From the NCBI GenBank assembly GCA_021413595.1, contig JAIOQD010000447.1, forward strand, positions 1-5,452: a stretch of DNA of 5,452 bases, in the 5' to 3' direction. The position numbers were made by a program, and so were the translations under genes. A model generated the notes under the pieces. It ran no database searches and was not told the origin of the DNA. It was given only the letters and a program-made list of their open reading frames with translations. The DNA comes from Bacteroidota bacterium (lineage in GTDB: Bacteria > Bacteroidota > Bacteroidia > 2-12-FULL-35-15). Positions 1 to 5,452 of the stretch are shown here, in pieces; within the stretch, counting starts at the first letter, position 1, and the number at the start of each line of letters is the position of its first letter.

Positions 1-542
1 GCAGCATATTTATTATCTACATCTTTTATTTCATAAAAATCTTTTTTAGCTTCGGGATATTTTTCTAATGAGAAAGAACTGTATCCGCGTTTGAAATAAA
101 ATTCAGATAACTCCTCAGTTGTTAGATCATAAATATCTACCTTTTCAAACCAGGTATTGGCATCCTGGTATTTCTTTTTACTATAATTGTATTTACCAAG
201 ATAGAAGTAAGCTATCTTTACTTTTGGGCTTTCGGGATGGTTTTTTACAAATTGTTTTAAAAACCATTCGCCATCTTTATTAAATAATTCAATAGCACAA
301 ATAGCCTTGTAAAACTCGGCATCAATCCGTACAAGAGAATTTAGGTCTCTATGGGATTCAATTACTTTGATAAAGCTTTTTTGAGCGGCACCGTATTTTT
401 CTTTCTGAAACAGTTCTACCCCTGTTTTAAATTCATTATCCTCATGAATAACAATCACAGTCTTTTGCGCAAAAACGGATGTTGTTCCTGTTACGGAAAG
501 AATAAATGTTAGTACTAATCCAATTGCTTTCAATTTGTTCAT
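1..542 (-). CDS. Secreted tetratricopeptide-repeat protein, N-terminal part (3' end cut by window edge)
   Basis: An open frame runs from ATG at 540-542 to the left window edge: 180 complete codons, no stop. The N-terminus is a typical Sec signal peptide: Lys3 and Lys5, a hydrophobic stretch at about residues 6-18, then V-F-A|Q with likely signal peptidase I cleavage after Ala25. There is no lipobox Cys, so the product is probably soluble periplasmic or outer-membrane associated. The mature part is helical with TPR-like units: residues about 36-60 (GVELFQKEKYGAAQKSF), about 100-130 (YFYLGKYNYSKKKYQDANTWFEKVD) and about 140-170 (EFYFKRGYSSFSLEKYPEAKKDFYEIK). The pattern resembles the N-terminus of long (about 1000 aa) TPR proteins I recall from Bacteroidota; that match is from memory. 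TPRs are protein-protein scaffolds, so no specific function can be assigned. It is transcribed divergently from ftsE. No Shine-Dalgarno precedes the ATG, which is normal for this phylum. Confidence 0.85.
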   Translation of the reverse strand, partial: MNKLKAIGLVLTFILSVTGTTSVFAQKTVIVIHEDNEFKTGVELFQKEKYGAAQKSFIKVIESHRDLNSLVRIDAEFYKAICAIELFNKDGEWFLKQFVKNHPESPKVKIAYFYLGKYNYSKKKYQDANTWFEKVDIYDLTTEELSEFYFKRGYSSFSLEKYPEAKKDFYEIKDVDNKYA

Positions 543-847
543 TAGGCAATTTAATATATGAAAGGCGTAAAATTAGTAAGGATAGAATCATTTATATTTA
601 TGATATTTGAAAGTTATTAACGCTGGTTTGTTGAAACTATTGCAATATAATAACAAATGTTAGTTTACTTAAAAAGTACTTTTCGGAAGATTTTGCCGCC
701 AAGACGCAAAGGCGCAAAGTTCTTATTTTACAATGTTTCTCATTTTTATTGTTTCATAGCGTCTTAGCGCCTTGGCGGTGAAAAAATAGTTTTTTGAGGA
801 GCCCTTTAATTCAAAAATTCAAAAAATTAACAATCAAAAAATTCTAG
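543..847. other. Divergent intergenic region between the TPR gene and ftsE
   Basis: This 305-bp stretch separates two divergent starts and must contain both promoters. It is strongly AT-rich apart from a GC-rich inverted repeat at 691-786. The last 40 bases before ftsE are A-rich with short direct repeats (TTCAAAAA twice at about 812-826, then ATCAAAAAATTC), a leader style common in Bacteroidota, where initiation does not depend on Shine-Dalgarno pairing. I searched both strands for the Bacteroidota promoter form (TTTG, about 19 bases, TAnnTTTG) and found only partial -7 matches with no properly spaced -33 box, so no promoter is called. I see no small ORF or RNA gene here. Confidence 0.7.
691..786. 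repeat. Imperfect inverted repeat of short GC-rich modules, hairpin-forming
   Basis: The left arm (about 691-720) and the right arm (about 755-786, read on the minus strand) align as imperfect inverted copies: about 22 of 29 positions agree. CCGCCAAG at 696-703 pairs perfectly with CTTGGCGG at 771-778. Each arm consists of short modules: left CCGCCAAG-ACGC-AA-AGGCGC, right (minus strand) CCGCCAAG-GCGC-TA-AGACGC, so the ACGC and GCGC modules are swapped between arms. Between the arms lies an AT-rich spacer of about 30 bases. From memory, elements of this look (GCGTCTTTGCG / GCGCCTTGGCGG) are dispersed intergenically in many Bacteroidota and other environmental genomes, so this is probably a dispersed palindromic repeat rather than an operator specific to these genes. 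It might also act as a transcriptional insulator between the divergent genes. Confidence 0.75.
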
Positions 848-1528
848 ATGGCACTCGACACAATTATTCATTTAGATAAAGTTTCCATATTTCAAAAGCA
901 TAATTTGGTGCTTACCAATGTGGCATTAAATATTGATAAAGGCGAATTTGTTTATTTGCTGGGGAAAACCGGGAGCGGGAAAAGCAGTTTATTAAAAACG
1001 TTGTATGCCGAATTGGATCTGGTTCAGGGAGAGGGTACTGTTGCTGGATTTAATTTGAAGACTATTAAAAGAAAAGAGATCCCTTTTTTACGAAGGAAAT
1101 TAGGTATTGTATTTCATGATTTTCAATTGCTCACGGATAGAAATGTAAACGATAATTTATTATTTGTTCTTAAAGCTACTGGTTGGAAAAATAAATTGGA
1201 AATCCAAAAACGTATTCAGGATGTGTTGGAAAAAGTACATTTATCCACCAAAGGTTTTAAAATGACACACGAACTTTCTGGTGGTGAACAACAACGTATT
1301 TCCATTGCTCGGGCCTTACTAAACGACCCGGAGCTGATTCTTGCCGATGAACCTACCGGTAATCTCGATCCTGAAACTTCTGAGGAGATTATGAATGTAT
1401 TGCTTGAAATAAGTAAAAGTGGAAGAGCTGTGCTTATTGCAACGCACGACATCATGATGTTTAATAAATTTCCTTCACGCACAATTAAATGTGAAAATGG
1501 GAAAATTATTGATTCGAAGGCAGTTTAA
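848..1528 (+). CDS. ftsE: FtsE-like ABC transporter ATP-binding protein (cell division)
   Basis: This is a complete 226-residue ABC ATPase of the length expected for FtsE. Motifs in order: Walker A GKTGSGKS (39-46), Q-loop region VFHDFQLL (88-95), signature LSGGEQQR (143-150), Walker B LILADE (163-168), D-loop GNLD (171-174) and H-loop His200. FtsE pairs with the membrane protein FtsX at the division site, where ATP hydrolysis drives activation of peptidoglycan hydrolases; this role is known from other bacteria and inferred here. 'DFQLL' and the compact single-domain form favour FtsE over LolD/MacB-type relatives, but these are close. The start is firm: an in-frame TAG (845-847) directly precedes the ATG and the next Met is residue 139. 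There is no Shine-Dalgarno. No ftsX follows; the next gene is convergent. From memory, ftsE and ftsX are often unlinked in Bacteroidota. One oddity is that the usual Q-loop Gln is His90 (CAT, 1115-1117). The Walker and signature residues are intact, so the protein is probably active. Confidence 0.9.
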   Translation: MALDTIIHLDKVSIFQKHNLVLTNVALNIDKGEFVYLLGKTGSGKSSLLKTLYAELDLVQGEGTVAGFNLKTIKRKEIPFLRRKLGIVFHDFQLLTDRNVNDNLLFVLKATGWKNKLEIQKRIQDVLEKVHLSTKGFKMTHELSGGEQQRISIARALLNDPELILADEPTGNLDPETSEEIMNVLLEISKSGRAVLIATHDIMMFNKFPSRTIKCENGKIIDSKAV

Positions 1529-1536
1529 ACTGCCTT
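1517..1536. terminator. Perfect 20-bp palindrome over the ftsE stop codon, candidate terminator
   Basis: AAGGCAGTTTAAACTGCCTT is its own reverse complement. As RNA it can form an 8-bp stem with a TTAA loop. The ftsE stop codon TAA (1526-1528) lies in it, so the last codons of ftsE form the left arm. It sits where two convergent genes meet, and a symmetric hairpin could serve both. No good T-run follows immediately on either strand (the nearest is about 15-25 bases on, around 1551-1566 on the plus strand), so it is not a classical intrinsic terminator. A dyad binding site is the alternative. Confidence 0.5.
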
Positions 1537-1610
1537 AAATTGCGGTGATTCCTTTTCGTTTTTATTTGAAAGGTGTCTATTCTTTAAAATAAATGAGATG
1601 AGTAGGGAGA

Positions 1611-4600
1611 TTATTTTTTCTTTAGAATTTCTATTTCCTTTTTCATCTCTTCCAACATTTTCTCCTGAGCTGCGTTTATTTTTTGCTGAGCTTCATTTTT
1701 TGCATTTAACTCCTTGATGGCTTCAATAAGAACAGGTGTAAGTTTTCCATACTCAACTGATTTATATCCCTCTTTATTAGTGTTCACGATCTCTGGAAAT
1801 ATTTTTTCTACTTCCTGAGCAATCAGACCAATATCTCTTTTATTATCAAAATGCATATCAGGGAACTCGTCCTTACGCCAGTTATATTTTACTGCCTGTA
1901 GTTTCATTAAATCGGGTAATACATCTTTCATAAGCAATATATCTTTTTTATACCTTTTATCAGAACATGTCCAAGCTGACAACCAACTTCCACATACACC
2001 AAAGTATACATCGCCACTAGCATAAAGATTACTGGCTATTAACTGCTCATAACCAGTTCCGGGGTTATTAAGTATCGCAATTCTTCCACTAGCTTCAATA
2101 CCAATTTGCGATGCAACAACTCCTCCCCAGTGGAAACCTAAGCGTGGTGGTTGTTGTCCAGCGCCTGCAAAATTGGTTTCTCTTAATTCCAATGATGACT
2201 GAGTGTAACTTGTTGCATTGGAATTGGATGCAATTTGCCAGTCACCACTACCATTATTTGGTATGAAACCAGCAGCTGTAACCTGCGATATAACGTTACC
2301 AGAATGAACTAAGGATCTCCATGTTGTATAGGTACCGTTATTTGCGCCTGTCCCACCTTGGTAAGTTCTTGTCCAAATATTTTCATCGTAATAAGATGCT
2401 GCTATTTGAAAACCGTGGTCGTTTCCTGTATTGCTATGTCTTACATTAATTAAATTATACCAGGAGCCTCCGGGCGCATTAACTGCACCACTGCTTTGGT
2501 AAAAACCACTCGGCACAGAGTTATTAAAATTTGGTAGATCAGCAATAAGATTGGCTCCATCAAGCCAGGCTGCCGGCTTACTCGTAACAGCGCTCCATGC
2601 AGGAGTTGCGGTACCCAAAAATGCGTTTATTGCAGCGGCAGTACCTGTTCTAAGGTAATTATCTCCGGCTTTAATCATAATACCTGTTACCCCGCTTGCA
2701 ACTGAGTTATCGGTAGTATTTATATAATCAGTTCCAATATATCCTGAAGGTACGTGCAATTTGAAACCAGGTGTAGTTGTTCCAATGCCTACATTTCCAG
2801 CTCCATCGATATACATTCTTGCTGTCACTCCTGCATTATCAGTATAAAAACGCAGGTCATTTAAACCAACCAATTGATCCATTCCAAAAATGCTACCCTC
2901 TCCTGCAGCAGGTGCAAGATCGAGTTTGCCTCTCGGAGCTGCAGTACCAATACCCACATTACCGGAGGCTTTAATGGTCATTGCCTCAATGGAAGTTCCT
3001 GTTAATGGATCATCACCATCTGCACGCACCCAAAATCTAAGCGCTTCAGAGGTTGTTTGAGCGTCATACCCAATAAATGCCGAATGATTTGAATCTGAAA
3101 TCCCCTTAAACTGAATAGTTGGATGATTTGCATGAAATACTGCATTTCGATTATAGCTAGCAGTCATTGCAGGTCCCCCGAAAATGTGAAGAACTCCAAT
3201 TGGGCTTGTTGTCGCAATGCCTACTCTGCCGCCTGTCATATACATAGTTTGAAAATATGTACCAGCGTTATCTGTTGTATTAAAAGCCATCGATCCTCCA
3301 TTAGTTATAAAGCGTATATAGGATTGCCCCAATCCTGCATTTAACCTGCCAAATCCTGCAGGGGCTCCATTATTGTTGGTTACATTGGTTCCAATTCCAC
3401 CTGCATCCCAAGTAATTCCTGGTTCAGATACCCATAATTGTAAGTTAACATCACCAGTTCCTCCACCATTAGCAGCTGCAGGTAATGTTAACCGTGCTTG
3501 AGTAGTTCCATGAATTCCCGCAATATTTAAAAGTGTAGCCGGTACTGTTGTACCGATCCCAACATTGCCATTATCAAAAATACTGCTATTGCCAAGTGTA
3601 GCTCCATCTGGCGTCCATTTTGGAACATAATTAAGCGTACCACTTCCTGTAACTATTCCAGCGCCTGTTCCGGAACCAGCGGAAAGATTGCCATTAAGGT
3701 CTGTTACTACAAAACGGGTGCCAGTGCCGGCCAAGTTAGGTAGTTTAATAGTTTGTGTTCCCCAACCAATATTTTCTCCTAATGTCCATACCAAATTTTG
3801 ATAAGCGATTTGGCCAATGTTCTGACTTTCATCCACAGCAGTAATTGTACTTTTATCAGAGGAACGGAGAAAAATGTGCGAACCATTAGTTCCTCCATAA
3901 CCATTTCTGGTATCCGTATTGCTTCCAAGCACCAAATCCGCCTCGCTGTAAGAAGCAGGGTTAGGAAAACTTGTTTTTGAACCAAAAATCTTACCGGCTT
4001 CCACATGAAGTTTTGCGCCAGGACTTATAGTTCCAATACCAACGTTACCGCCATTAAAATAGGAAGTACCACTTGAAGCAATACTTGCGCCTACAGTTCG
4101 TCCAGTATTAGGCGCTGTACCATCAAAAGTGTGCCCTGGGATGCCTATATTTAAAACAGAATTAATATTCGTTTCTATATCTGTATCTCTCCACCACATC
4201 TGCAATTTTTTATTCGTACCATCTCGTTTTTGATAACCAATACCCATGTAATAACCTGAGTTGTCGGATTCCCAAGTTAATGAATTCATAAATGGGTATC
4301 CGGGGATTATGGGGCCTATATAAGCATTTTCATCGCTCCCTGCCCCATTATCCTGAGCTAAATATGCTGTGCCAATATTTCTAAACGTTCCATTTATATC
4401 TAATTTATAGGAAGGTGCTGTTGCGCCTATACCCACATTACCATCTCCATTTATTCGCATTCTTTCAGTAAAGGTAGTACCATCATATTGTCCAAAAGTA
4501 ATTTTCCCAAATTGAGCAGGAGCGGAAGTGTAAATGCTGTGTTCATAAGTGTTTCCTGCCATATCCGTACCTAAGCCCATATATGCATTAGGGTCAGCGT

Positions 4601-5452
4601 CTAATCCGTATGTTTGTATTCTCGGTCCTCCAGCAAAACCTCCACCAATCATTATTGCAGGAACAGCTGTGGCAGTTTTTGTGACCTGAAATTTATAAAC
4701 TGGGTTTGCTGTACCAATACCTACATTACCATTGGAAGCCTTTATTCTCATTCTTTCAAGAGGTGTATTTATTACTGCACTGGTTTTGATCACAAGGTCC
4801 TGAACATCATTAGTTCCAATATAGTTAGTACCTGCCACAGTTCCAGAATTTCCTAGTAAAGACCATGCATTTAAAGCGCCATCAGCACCTGTTGCGCCTG
4901 TTGCGCCCGTGTAACCAGTTGATCCAGAACTTCCTGTTGAACCCGTATTTCCAGTCGAACCTGTATTTCCAGTAGAACCAGTACTTCCCGTCATGCCTGT
5001 GCTTCCTGTTGAGCCAGTATTTCCAGTAGAACCCGTACTTCCCGTCATGCCTGTGCTTCCTGTCGAGCCAGTATTCCCAGTTGAGCCGGTACTTCCGGTA
5101 GAACCCATACTTCCAGTTGAGCCAGTTCTTCCTGTCGAACCAGTGCTTCCTGTTGAACCAGTATTTCCTGTTGATCCAGTATTACCAGTTGAACCTGTAA
5201 TCCCAGTTGAACCTGTATTTCCAGTTGACCCAGTATTTCCAGTCGATCCAGTTGAGCCTGTATTTCCGGTAGCCCCCGTACTCCCAGTTGAGCCTGTATT
5301 TCCGGTAGAACCCGTACTTCCAGTTGAGCCAGTTCTTCCTGTGGAACCAGTGCTTCCAGTTGAGCCAGTATTTCCAGTAGAACCTGTGCTTCCTGTTGAA
5401 CCAGTATTCCCTGTTGATCCAGTACTTCCTGTTGATCCAGTATTACCAGTCG
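1611..5452 (-). CDS. Large fibre protein: collagen-like Gly-X-Thr array, VGIGT shaft modules, knob-like segment, S74 chaperone (5' end beyond window)
   Basis: The frame is open from the right edge to TAA at 1611-1613, giving 1279 complete residues plus a partial codon; the true start is outside the window. N to C: Gly-X-Thr repeats (5452-4881); a '[19 protein letters not shown]' module (about 4875-4755); seven 'GNVGIGT..P..KLHV' modules over 4757-2762; a '[16 protein letters not shown]' linker (about 3640-3570); a knob-like segment (about 2545-2300); '[21 protein letters not shown]' (about 2160-2080); an S74 domain from Ser at 1962-1964; and a terminal coiled coil. Known for the S74 family: this C-terminal chaperone trimerises fibre subunits and then cleaves itself off. 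Collagen-like arrays are also trimeric, so the architecture is consistent with a homotrimeric extracellular fibre. It lacks a T9SS-type C-terminal sorting domain, and the signal peptide, if any, is out of view. There are no phage genes nearby. Function (adhesin, tail-type fibre or other) is not decidable. The ATG at 5106-5108 is internal. Confidence 0.9.
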   Translation of the reverse strand, partial: TGNTGSTGSTGSTGNTGSTGSTGSTGNTGSTGSTGSTGRTGSTGSTGSTGNTGSTGSTGATGNTGSTGSTGNTGSTGNTGSTGITGSTGNTGSTGNTGSTGSTGSTGRTGSTGSMGSTGSTGSTGNTGSTGSTGMTGSTGSTGNTGSTGSTGMTGSTGSTGNTGSTGNTGSTGSSGSTGYTGATGATGADGALNAWSLLGNSGTVAGTNYIGTNDVQDLVIKTSAVINTPLERMRIKASNGNVGIGTANPVYKFQVTKTATAVPAIMIGGGFAGGPRIQTYGLDADPNAYMGLGTDMAGNTYEHSIYTSAPAQFGKITFGQYDGTTFTERMRINGDGNVGIGATAPSYKLDINGTFRNIGTAYLAQDNGAGSDENAYIGPIIPGYPFMNSLTWESDNSGYYMGIGYQKRDGTNKKLQMWWRDTDIETNINSVLNIGIPGHTFDGTAPNTGRTVGASIASSGTSYFNGGNVGIGTISPGAKLHVEAGKIFGSKTSFPNPASYSEADLVLGSNTDTRNGYGGTNGSHIFLRSSDKSTITAVDESQNIGQIAYQNLVWTLGENIGWGTQTIKLPNLAGTGTRFVVTDLNGNLSAGSGTGAGIVTGSGTLNYVPKWTPDGATLGNSSIFDNGNVGIGTTVPATLLNIAGIHGTTQARLTLPAAANGGGTGDVNLQLWVSEPGITWDAGGIGTNVTNNNGAPAGFGRLNAGLGQSYIRFITNGGSMAFNTTDNAGTYFQTMYMTGGRVGIATTSPIGVLHIFGGPAMTASYNRNAVFHANHPTIQFKGISDSNHSAFIGYDAQTTSEALRFWVRADGDDPLTGTSIEAMTIKASGNVGIGTAAPRGKLDLAPAAGEGSIFGMDQLVGLNDLRFYTDNAGVTARMYIDGAGNVGIGTTTPGFKLHVPSGYIGTDYINTTDNSVASGVTGIMIKAGDNYLRTGTAAAINAFLGTATPAWSAVTSKPAAWLDGANLIADLPNFNNSVPSGFYQSSGAVNAPGGSWYNLINVRHSNTGNDHGFQIAASYYDENIWTRTYQGGTGANNGTYTTWRSLVHSGNVISQVTAAGFIPNNGSGDWQIASNSNATSYTQSSLELRETNFAGAGQQPPRLGFHWGGVVASQIGIEASGRIAILNNPGTGYEQLIASNLYASGDVYFGVCGSWLSAWTCSDKRYKKDILLMKDVLPDLMKLQAVKYNWRKDEFPDMHFDNKRDIGLIAQEVEKIFPEIVNTNKEGYKSVEYGKLTPVLIEAIKELNAKNEAQQKINAAQEKMLEEMKKEIEILKKK
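1614..1730 (-). other. C-terminal coiled coil following the S74 domain
   Basis: The last roughly 40 residues of the fibre protein (from [11 protein letters not shown] to the final ILKKK) are rich in Lys, Glu, Gln and Ala with hydrophobic residues in heptad-like spacing (I, L, I, M, M, I, I/L). This is the usual tail after S74 chaperone domains and probably helps three chains associate. By family analogy it would leave with the cleaved chaperone. Confidence 0.75.
1720..1964 (-). other. S74 / endosialidase-type intramolecular chaperone domain
   Basis: The domain begins at SDKRYKKDI and continues with 'AVKYNWR', '[18 protein letters not shown]' and '[20 protein letters not shown]', the core pattern of peptidase S74 domains. 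In this family cleavage occurs just before the Ser of the S-D-x-R-x-K motif. A Ser/Lys dyad with Lys at +5 is known from the homologous domain of animal MYRF. Here Ser (1962-1964) and Lys at +5 (1947-1949) are both present, so autoproteolysis is predicted, releasing a C-terminal piece of 117 residues. Confidence 0.9.
2300..2545 (-). other. Pyocin-knob / tail-fibre-like segment in the fibre protein
   Basis: The segment runs from '[11 protein letters not shown]' through '[11 protein letters not shown]', '[20 protein letters not shown]' and '[12 protein letters not shown]'. The order P-S-G-F-Y / Y-N-L-I-N-V / G-x-Q-I-A / W-T-R / W-R-S-L recalls knob or receptor-proximal repeats of phage tail fibres and R-pyocin fibres. 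This is a pattern match by eye, not a profile search. It lies near the C-terminal tip of the predicted mature fibre, where ligand binding would be expected. Confidence 0.6.
2762..4757 (-). repeat. Seven dispersed 'GNVGIGT' shaft modules
   Basis: The motif (R/Y)-I/M-x-G-(N/R)-V-G-I-(G/A)-(T/A)-x-x-P-x-x-x-L-x-(I/V) occurs seven times, centred near 4725, 4437, 4043, 3563, 3222, 2957 and 2793. Each is preceded by a 'MRI', 'MTI', 'MYI' or similar strand, and six of the seven end in a KLHV/KLDI-like strand. The spacing is irregular (about 288, 394, 480, 341, 265 and 164 bp) because different inserts separate them, so this is an ancient modular repeat, not a recent tandem array. The copy near 3222 is the most diverged ([10 protein letters not shown]). 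Such modules are common in Bacteroidota fibre proteins; they probably form trimeric beta shaft segments. Confidence 0.85.
4963..5070 (-). repeat. 54-bp tandem duplication within the Gly-X-Thr array
   Basis: Segments 4963-5016 and 5017-5070 match at 52 of 54 bases. The two differences (4980/5034 and 5010/5064) are both synonymous (ACT/ACG Thr, TCA/TCG Ser). Each copy encodes six triplets including one GMT and one GNT. This is the freshest duplication I can see in the array. Confidence 0.9.
5075..5363 (-). repeat. Pair of 82-bp segments 207 bp apart in the Gly-X-Thr array
   Basis: Segments 5075-5156 and 5282-5363 match at 77 of 82 bases, including an unusual GRT triplet in both. Differences are at 5088, 5092, 5107, 5136 and 5151. 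Three are synonymous, one is Ser/Asn, and the one at 5107 turns the Thr codon ACG (5313-5315) into the internal ATG (5106-5108). The offset of 207 bp is 23 triplets, so register is kept. Confidence 0.85.

Larger units (their letters stand above)
4881..5452 (-). repeat. Collagen-like Gly-X-Thr array, continuing past the window edge
   Basis: There are 63 visible triplets in perfect three-residue register: 61 have Thr in the third place, one is GSS and one is GAD, and near 5107 Met stands where Thr is expected. X is mostly Ser, with Asn recurring, plus rare Arg, Ile, Met, Ala and Tyr. No Pro is present. All four Gly codons, all four Thr codons and six Ser codons are used, so the register is held by selection on protein rather than by fresh slippage alone. 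In spore protein BclA, G-P-T repeats form a triple helix with glycosylated Thr; similar Thr glycosylation here is possible but unproven. The Bacteroidota D-(S/T)-hydrophobic O-glycosylation motif does not occur in the array. Confidence 0.93.

Noticed and set aside
601..800. Bacteroidota-type promoters (for example TAACTTTC on the minus strand at 616-609, and TAGTTTTTTG on the plus strand at 787-796)
   Set aside because: Each is only a near match to TAnnTTTG and neither has a proper TTTG box about 19 bases upstream; in this AT-rich DNA such matches are expected by chance.
1216..1482. Open frame of 88 codons on the minus strand
   Set aside because: It lies entirely opposite ftsE, which has intact ABC motifs; it has no recognisable domain and its composition mirrors the coding strand.
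848..1528. LolD/MacB-type lipoprotein or macrolide exporter ATPase
   Set aside because: It is closely related by sequence, but 'DFQLL', the length and the absence of an adjacent permease of that type fit FtsE better. A phylogeny would be needed to exclude it fully.
2777..4856. Several short open frames opposite or out of frame with the fibre gene (plus strand near 2777-2974, 3123-3344, 3798-3980, 4614-4856; minus strand 3779-4006)
   Set aside because: All overlap the clearly coding fibre frame, lack domain patterns and are Ser/Cys/His/Ile-rich in the way antisense shadows are.
5106..5108. Translation start of the fibre gene
   Set aside because: The frame is open upstream and the sister repeat has Thr (ACG) here; see the finding on this position.
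4881..5452. Possible CRISPR array or tandem satellite
   Set aside because: Units are 9/18/27/54 bp with no unique spacers, and they translate in perfect Gly-X-Thr register inside a long open frame, so this is a coding repeat.
1611..5452. Prophage or phage-derived particle cluster
   Set aside because: Only the fibre gene has phage-like domains. The neighbours are an ftsE-like gene and a TPR gene, with no integrase, capsid, baseplate or attachment-site repeat in view. The upstream side of the gene is not visible, so this is not fully excluded.

Overview
The window looks like a piece of a Bacteroidota (Bacteroidetes) chromosome. The evidence is the AT-rich sequence, starts without Shine-Dalgarno sequences behind A-rich leaders, a stand-alone FtsE-type ATPase with no ftsX after it, a secreted TPR protein of a kind I associate with this phylum, and a long fibre protein built from 'GNVGIGT..P..KLHV' modules ending in an S74/endosialidase-chaperone domain. 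I cannot place it below phylum from the sequence alone.

Layout. Positions 1-542 (minus strand) hold the N-terminal 180 codons of a secreted tetratricopeptide-repeat protein, cut by the left window edge. Positions 543-847 are the divergent intergenic region, which carries an imperfect inverted repeat of short GC-rich modules (691-786) that stands out from its AT-rich surroundings. Positions 848-1528 (plus) encode an FtsE-like ABC ATPase, complete, with His in place of the usual Q-loop Gln. Its stop codon lies inside a perfect 20-bp palindrome (1517-1536), a candidate transcription terminator between convergent genes. From 1611 to the right edge (minus) runs one uninterrupted reading frame of 1279 visible codons, whose N-terminus lies outside the window.

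The large protein reads, N to C: a collagen-like Gly-X-Thr array (63 visible triplets plus a partial codon, 5452-4881); a roughly 2-kb shaft region with seven irregularly spaced 'GNVGIGT' modules; a pyocin-knob/tail-fibre-like segment; a two-cysteine segment; an S74 intramolecular chaperone with the S-D-x-R-x-K self-cleavage motif; and a C-terminal coiled coil. It is best read as a trimeric surface or tail-type fibre matured by autoproteolysis. No phage structural genes are visible beside it, so I favour a host-encoded surface fibre, but the evidence for this is limited.

The most useful observation for annotation is that the first in-frame ATG (5106-5108) is not the start. The frame stays open to the window edge in unbroken Gly-X-Thr register, and a paralogous segment 207 bp away has ACG (Thr) at the equivalent position. 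No clearly new multi-gene system is visible. The fibre, its layered repeat structure, and its cysteine pair at the predicted cleavage site are the parts most worth following up.
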